Program-made: the position numbers and the translations under genes | Shown: one piece after another, positions 60,730 to 64,000 of the stretch | Layout: each line of letters opens with the position of its first letter | Numbering within the stretch: position 1 is the stretch's first letter | Origin: an uncultured Gilliamella sp. | Lineage (GTDB): Bacteria; Pseudomonadota; Gammaproteobacteria; Enterobacterales; Orbaceae | Assembly: GCA_945276085.1 (NCBI GenBank) | Contig: CALYPO010000002.1 | Coordinates: forward strand, 22,326 to 86,325 | Reading direction: 5' to 3' | Length of the DNA stretch: 64,000 nucleotides | The notes under the pieces: generated by a model | What the model saw: the letters and a program-made list of their open reading frames with translations, nothing else | Databases searched by the model: none | Told to the model about the DNA's origin: nothing

Positions 60730-61449
60730 TCAATTTTGTAACAAATCATCATGACTATCAATAACAAACAAATATCCTTTTGAACGTAGCGTTTTGATCC
60801 AAGGCAATCCATCGCTACGCGGTGGAAGTTTTTTACGCAAATTAGATACATGTACATCAATCGAACGAGCTAGTGGAATAAACTCTTTACCTAACACAGT
60901 TTCGCTCAGCGTATCTCGGGATATTATTTTACCACCATTCTCAAGGAGCTTAAGTAAAACTTGAAACTCAGTGCCCGTTAAATCGATATATTGATCATCA
61001 TAATAGGCTGATTGCTGTTTACGATTTACGGTAAGTTTATCAACAGTATATTGTAAAGGTAAATTACTATCATCATTTACAATATTATCCCAGCGCGTTC
61101 TTCGCAATAATGCATTTATTCTTGCAATGAGTTCCCGATCGTTAAACGGCTTTAAAATATAATCATCAGCACCCAGTTCAAGACCAATAATTTTATCCAT
61201 TTCATCGTCTTTTGCTGTTAAAAATATAACTGGAACAGTACACTTGCTTCTAAGTTGGGATAACACATTAAGACCATTCAGTTCTGGCATCATTATATCA
61301 AGTAGAATCAGATCAAAAGTTGAATCAAACTTTTCTAAAGCTTCTTTACCATTATTTGCTGTTTCAACTTGAAAACCTTCTAATTCTAGTAGTTCGCATA
61401 ATAATGAGGCGATTTCTGGATCATCATCAACTACAAGCAATTTACTCAT
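60730..61449 (-). CDS. cpxR: envelope stress response regulator CpxR
   Basis: 239 aa OmpR-family regulator. The receiver domain has Asp8-Asp10, phospho-acceptor Asp51 (LILLDIMMPELNG) and Lys in DDYILKPF. The winged-helix domain (about 135-232) has LTGTEFQVLLKLLENGG, ISRDTLSETVLGK and RSIDVHVSNLRKKL. It lies 29 bases upstream of cpxA. No divergent cpxP is present; thiI precedes it. Confidence 0.97.
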   Translation of the reverse strand: MSKLLVVDDDPEIASLLCELLELEGFQVETANNGKEALEKFDSTFDLILLDIMMPELNGLNVLSQLRSKCTVPVIFLTAKDDEMDKIIGLELGADDYILKPFNDRELIARINALLRRTRWDNIVNDDSNLPLQYTVDKLTVNRKQQSAYYDDQYIDLTGTEFQVLLKLLENGGKIISRDTLSETVLGKEFIPLARSIDVHVSNLRKKLPPRSDGLPWIKTLRSKGYLFVIDSHDDLLQN

Positions 61450-61560
61450 TACAATCCTCTTTTATTCATTTATCGCATTTATTTTTTGGATTAAATATAA
61501 AATTTGTATTTTCACTCAATTATTATATATGCAAAAAATGATAGTCTGGTTAATAATATG

Positions 61561-61575
61561 GTAAATAATTGTTAA
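61561..61575 (+). promoter_or_regulatory. possible CpxR box upstream of cpxR
   Basis: GTAAA-TAATT-GTTAA, one mismatch from the GTAAA-N5-GTAAA consensus, about 112 bases upstream of cpxR. A third half-site, GTTAA, is at 61549-61553. It overlaps the thiI stop and lies in AT-rich DNA, so this is tentative support for autoregulation. Confidence 0.3.
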
Positions 61576-63026
61576 TTTGCATAATTTAACACCTTTACAT
61601 TATGAAAACCTTGTTCAATTAAATACAGTGCTTGTAATTTGCTCATGACACCCCTTGCACAATAAAGCAAATATTGTTTATTTTGATCCAAATCACCGAA
61701 TTGCGTTGCCAATTTATAAAAAGGAATTAACTTAATTTCAACATCGGCTAACTGTAAAGGATTATCTTCTTGCTCTTCAGATGAACGAATATCAATAACA
61801 ACATGATTATTGTGCAAGGTAGAAACGGTCTCAACTTGCTCAATTGAAGTATCTGATTGCTTAGCTATTTCTCGAATATCAATATTTTCAGCTTGTTCGA
61901 CGGCCTTATCAAGTATTGAAAAATCGAAATTTAGCTCTTCTGCTTCAATTTTCTCTTTCACGGCTTTTACTGTTGGGCTTTTTGAAATTACGCCACAGAA
62001 TTCGGGCATGGTTTTAGCAATATCTTCTGTGCCAATTTGCCGTGCTAAGTTAATAATTGTTTCTTTATCATGGGTTATCAATGGTCTTAAAATTAATCTA
62101 TCGCTAACATTATCAATTAAACGTAAGTTTGTTAATGTTTGGCTTGATACTTGCCCTAACGCCTCGCCGGTAACAAGCGCTTCAACGTTATAACGCTGAG
62201 CTATTTTTGCTGCAGCACGAATCATCATCCTTTTTAAGATAACGCCCATTTGACCATCATCAATTTTTTCTAGAATTTCACCCACAACGTTAGAAAAATC
62301 AATGGCAATAAAGCGAACTTTATGAGATGAACCAAACCGTTCCCATAAATAGTGAGCCATCTGTTTAACACCAATTTCGTGAGTTTTCCCCCCTAAATTG
62401 AAAAAGCAATAATGCACTCTACAGCCACGCCTAATTAACATATAACTGGAAACACCTGAATCAAATCCTCCTGAAATAAGTGATAAGACATCTTCTTGAG
62501 TTCCAGTTGGAAAGCCACCTATTCCACAGTATCTGCCTTTAACTAATAATAATTTATCTTTATCAATTTCAAGGTTCACCGTGATATCAGGTCGAGTTAA
62601 TTTAACTTTGGCTGAGGCAACATGTTGATTTAATCCGCCACCAACATAACGCTCTACATCAATTGAAGTAAAATCATGTTTTCCTCGACGTTTAACTCGA
62701 ACACAAAACGTTTTGTTTTCAATAAGAGGAGCATAGTAATTTAATGCTTTTTCGTAGATGTCATGGACGTCAACATAAGTGAGCTCTTCAACGGCTAAGA
62801 TATGATGAATACCAGGAATACGCATTAGATATTCTAAAATTTGATTTTCACTATCGACAATTTTTGGGCGAACTTCAATATAATCCCAGTGACGAATAAC
62901 CGCCACTTCTTTAATATGATTTTTGAGAATATTGCGAATATTACTGGTTAATATTTTAATAAAACGTAAACGTACAGAATCACTTTTGATGGTAATTTCA
63001 GGGAAAAGCTTAACAATAAATTTCAT
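61572..63026 (-). CDS. thiI: tRNA 4-thiouridine synthase / thiazole sulfurtransferase ThiI
   Basis: 484 aa. An N-terminal ferredoxin-like and THUMP domain (about 1-165) precedes the PP-loop adenylation domain ([16 protein letters not shown]). The catalytic pair is the Cys of [12 protein letters not shown] and the rhodanese Cys456 (YCARGVMSK). The C-terminal rhodanese extension shows it can serve both s4U8 formation and thiamine thiazole synthesis. Upstream of cpxR in the same direction. Confidence 0.97.
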   Translation of the reverse strand: MKFIVKLFPEITIKSDSVRLRFIKILTSNIRNILKNHIKEVAVIRHWDYIEVRPKIVDSENQILEYLMRIPGIHHILAVEELTYVDVHDIYEKALNYYAPLIENKTFCVRVKRRGKHDFTSIDVERYVGGGLNQHVASAKVKLTRPDITVNLEIDKDKLLLVKGRYCGIGGFPTGTQEDVLSLISGGFDSGVSSYMLIRRGCRVHYCFFNLGGKTHEIGVKQMAHYLWERFGSSHKVRFIAIDFSNVVGEILEKIDDGQMGVILKRMMIRAAAKIAQRYNVEALVTGEALGQVSSQTLTNLRLIDNVSDRLILRPLITHDKETIINLARQIGTEDIAKTMPEFCGVISKSPTVKAVKEKIEAEELNFDFSILDKAVEQAENIDIREIAKQSDTSIEQVETVSTLHNNHVVIDIRSSEEQEDNPLQLADVEIKLIPFYKLATQFGDLDQNKQYLLYCARGVMSKLQALYLIEQGFHNVKVLNYAN

Positions 63027-63410
63027 AAAACGAGCATGGACTATAAATAAAAATGGCGTCTATTATACTGATTTTCACAAAAAACACACAACCGAATATC
63101 GCGATATCAATTTAAACGGGTCGGCAATATCATTAAATTAGACTTAGCCATAATATAAAATTGTTTTGAAAACTGTTTACTATATTGATTATATAAAAAA
63201 TATGAAGATTAATTTAAATTTTTAGTAAAAAAAGATTTTTATTAATTTTAATACCAACGCTAAAAAATATTAGTAGTCATCGATTTAAACACTTAAATCT
63301 TAAATTATACCAACAATAACTTAAATTTTACTTGCTTGTTGGCGAGTCTTTCGCTAATATTTCGCAAAATTAAATTCTGTTGTATAACACATAAAAATTG
63401 ACAGGTTGAA
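63027..63410. other. 384-base divergent region between thiI and secG
   Basis: AT-rich region that must hold promoters for both genes. A TGTATAAC box (63381-63388) could be the secG -10, with a poor -35. A 12-bp perfect palindrome ATATCGCGATAT is at 63096-63107. No gene of useful length was found. Confidence 0.45.
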
Positions 63411-63782
63411 ATGTACGAACTTTTGATTATCAGTTATTTGATTATCGCAGTTGCGATCATCGTTTTAGTTTTAATCCAGCGAGGAAAAGGCGCCGATATG
63501 GGTTCGTCTTTTGGTGCTGGTGCATCTGCAACGTTGTTTGGCTCATCTGGAAGCGGTAATTTTTTAACTCGCACAACAACGTTACTCGGTGTTTTATTTT
63601 TTATACTAAGTATTATTTTATCTAATTTGGGCAGTCGCAGCCATATCACTTCTAGTGGTGAGTTCAATAATATTGAAGATAATGCTCCTGTAACCACGCA
63701 ACAAACTACAGGTCAAGCACCGACAGTAGATCCTGTTATTCAATCTGAGAATAAAAATCCAACATCAGATATTCCAGAATAA
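63411..63782 (+). CDS. secG: preprotein translocase subunit SecG
   Basis: 123 aa, two membrane helices (about 3-22 and 52-72) joined by the conserved cytoplasmic loop LIQRGKGADMGSSFGAGASATLFGS. A hydrophilic tail rich in Thr, Asn and Pro follows. It is an accessory subunit of SecYEG. AGGTTGAA precedes the ATG. tRNA-Leu follows six bases later, the same secG-leuU order as in E. coli. Confidence 0.96.
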   Translation: MYELLIISYLIIAVAIIVLVLIQRGKGADMGSSFGAGASATLFGSSGSGNFLTRTTTLLGVLFFILSIILSNLGSRSHITSSGEFNNIEDNAPVTTQQTTGQAPTVDPVIQSENKNPTSDIPE

Positions 63783-63788
63783 AAACGG

Positions 63789-63875
63789 CGCCGTGGTGGT
63801 GAAATTGGTAGACACGCTATCTTGAGGGGGTAGTGCTCTAAGGGCATGCGGGTTCAAGTCCCGCCCACGGCACCA
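63789..63875 (+). tRNA. leuU: tRNA-Leu (anticodon GAG)
   Basis: 87 bases with encoded CCA. The acceptor stem GCCGTGG pairs with CCACGGC. The anticodon arm is CTATC-TTGAGGG-GGTAG with anticodon GAG, followed by a long class II variable arm (TGCTCTAAGGGCA). The T arm is CGGGTTCAAGTCCCG. It closely matches E. coli leuU and lies in the same place after secG. The 125 bases to the window edge hold no recognisable gene. Confidence 0.97.
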
Positions 63876-64000
63876 ATTCAATAATCAGTAACATTCTTTA
63901 AAATCCTTTAAACCACATCAAAACCTGTATAAACAAGGCTTAAATCCTGTTTTACTATTTCGTAAGCATCAGTAAGACACATTTACAACCACATTTTTTA

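Noticed and set aside
61810..62193. 127-codon open frame antisense to thiI
   Set aside because: Ser/Ile-rich shadow of a conserved gene, no ribosome site, no recognisable domain.
63096..63107. 12-bp palindrome ATATCGCGATAT upstream of thiI
   Set aside because: Isolated and not linked to a known operator; AT-rich context makes it weak evidence for a binding site.

Overview
The window is a low-GC gammaproteobacterial chromosome segment. Core proteins are closely E. coli-like (FtsZ, RpoD, EF-P, UspA, CpxAR, YdfG) but sit in strongly AT-rich DNA. The combination of a complete dcw cluster, a fructose-type/GatY-like sugar PTS operon, an autotransporter and AT-rich DNA fits the Orbaceae (Gilliamella/Frischella/Orbus group). 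That assignment is inference from gene content; no 16S gene is present.

Layout. 1-3.6 kb (+): the end of a CitA/DcuS-like sensor kinase, its response regulator, and a type Va autotransporter. 3.7-22.4 kb (-): yfbR, then an unbroken division and cell-wall cluster transcribed mraZ-rsmH-ftsL-ftsI-murE-murF-mraY-murD-ftsW-murG-murC-ddl-ftsQ-ftsA-ftsZ-lpxC. It begins at a three-box MraZ operator and ends at a strong terminator after lpxC. 22.7-26.5 kb (-): zwf-pgl, rplY with a structured leader, yeaD. 26.6-27.8 kb (+): hemW. 28.0-33.9 kb: a sugar locus with a divergent DeoR regulator plus PfkB kinase on one side, and a class II aldolase, LacC/FruK-like kinase, PTS EIIBC and EIIA on the other. The shared control region carries a CRP-like site and DeoR-type operators. 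The best reading is D-tagatose (or a related ketohexose) use through a 1-phosphate and 1,6-bisphosphate.

34.0-41.4 kb (-): an unknown gene, ribD-nrdR and thrABC, preceded by a short hydrophobic leader-like ORF with an attenuator-like terminator. 41.4-46 kb (-): an unknown small gene, ydfG, uspA, pitA and a YfeH-type transporter. 46-50 kb (-): the macromolecular synthesis operon rpsU-dnaG-rpoD. 50.2-53.4 kb (+): hemB, a tandem zinc-ribbon/helix-turn-helix protein of transposase-like ancestry and an orphan lipoprotein. 53.4-56.7 kb (-): nudC and rpmH-rnpA-yidD-yidC without the usual dnaA neighbour. 57-58.7 kb: divergent epmB and efp, a modifying enzyme and its substrate. 58.8-63 kb (-): trmL, cpxRA and thiI. 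The window ends with secG and tRNA-Leu(GAG) on the + strand.

Most of the window is housekeeping DNA. The parts most worth a second look are the tagatose-like locus and its control region, the thr leader, the rplY leader hairpin, the duplicated zinc-ribbon protein, the unknown genes at 33977-34450 and 41448-41777, eight-base G tracts in ftsI and the deoR gene, and the tRNA-Leu at the right edge. I found no CRISPR array, complete insertion sequence, prophage, toxin-antitoxin pair or obvious new defence system.
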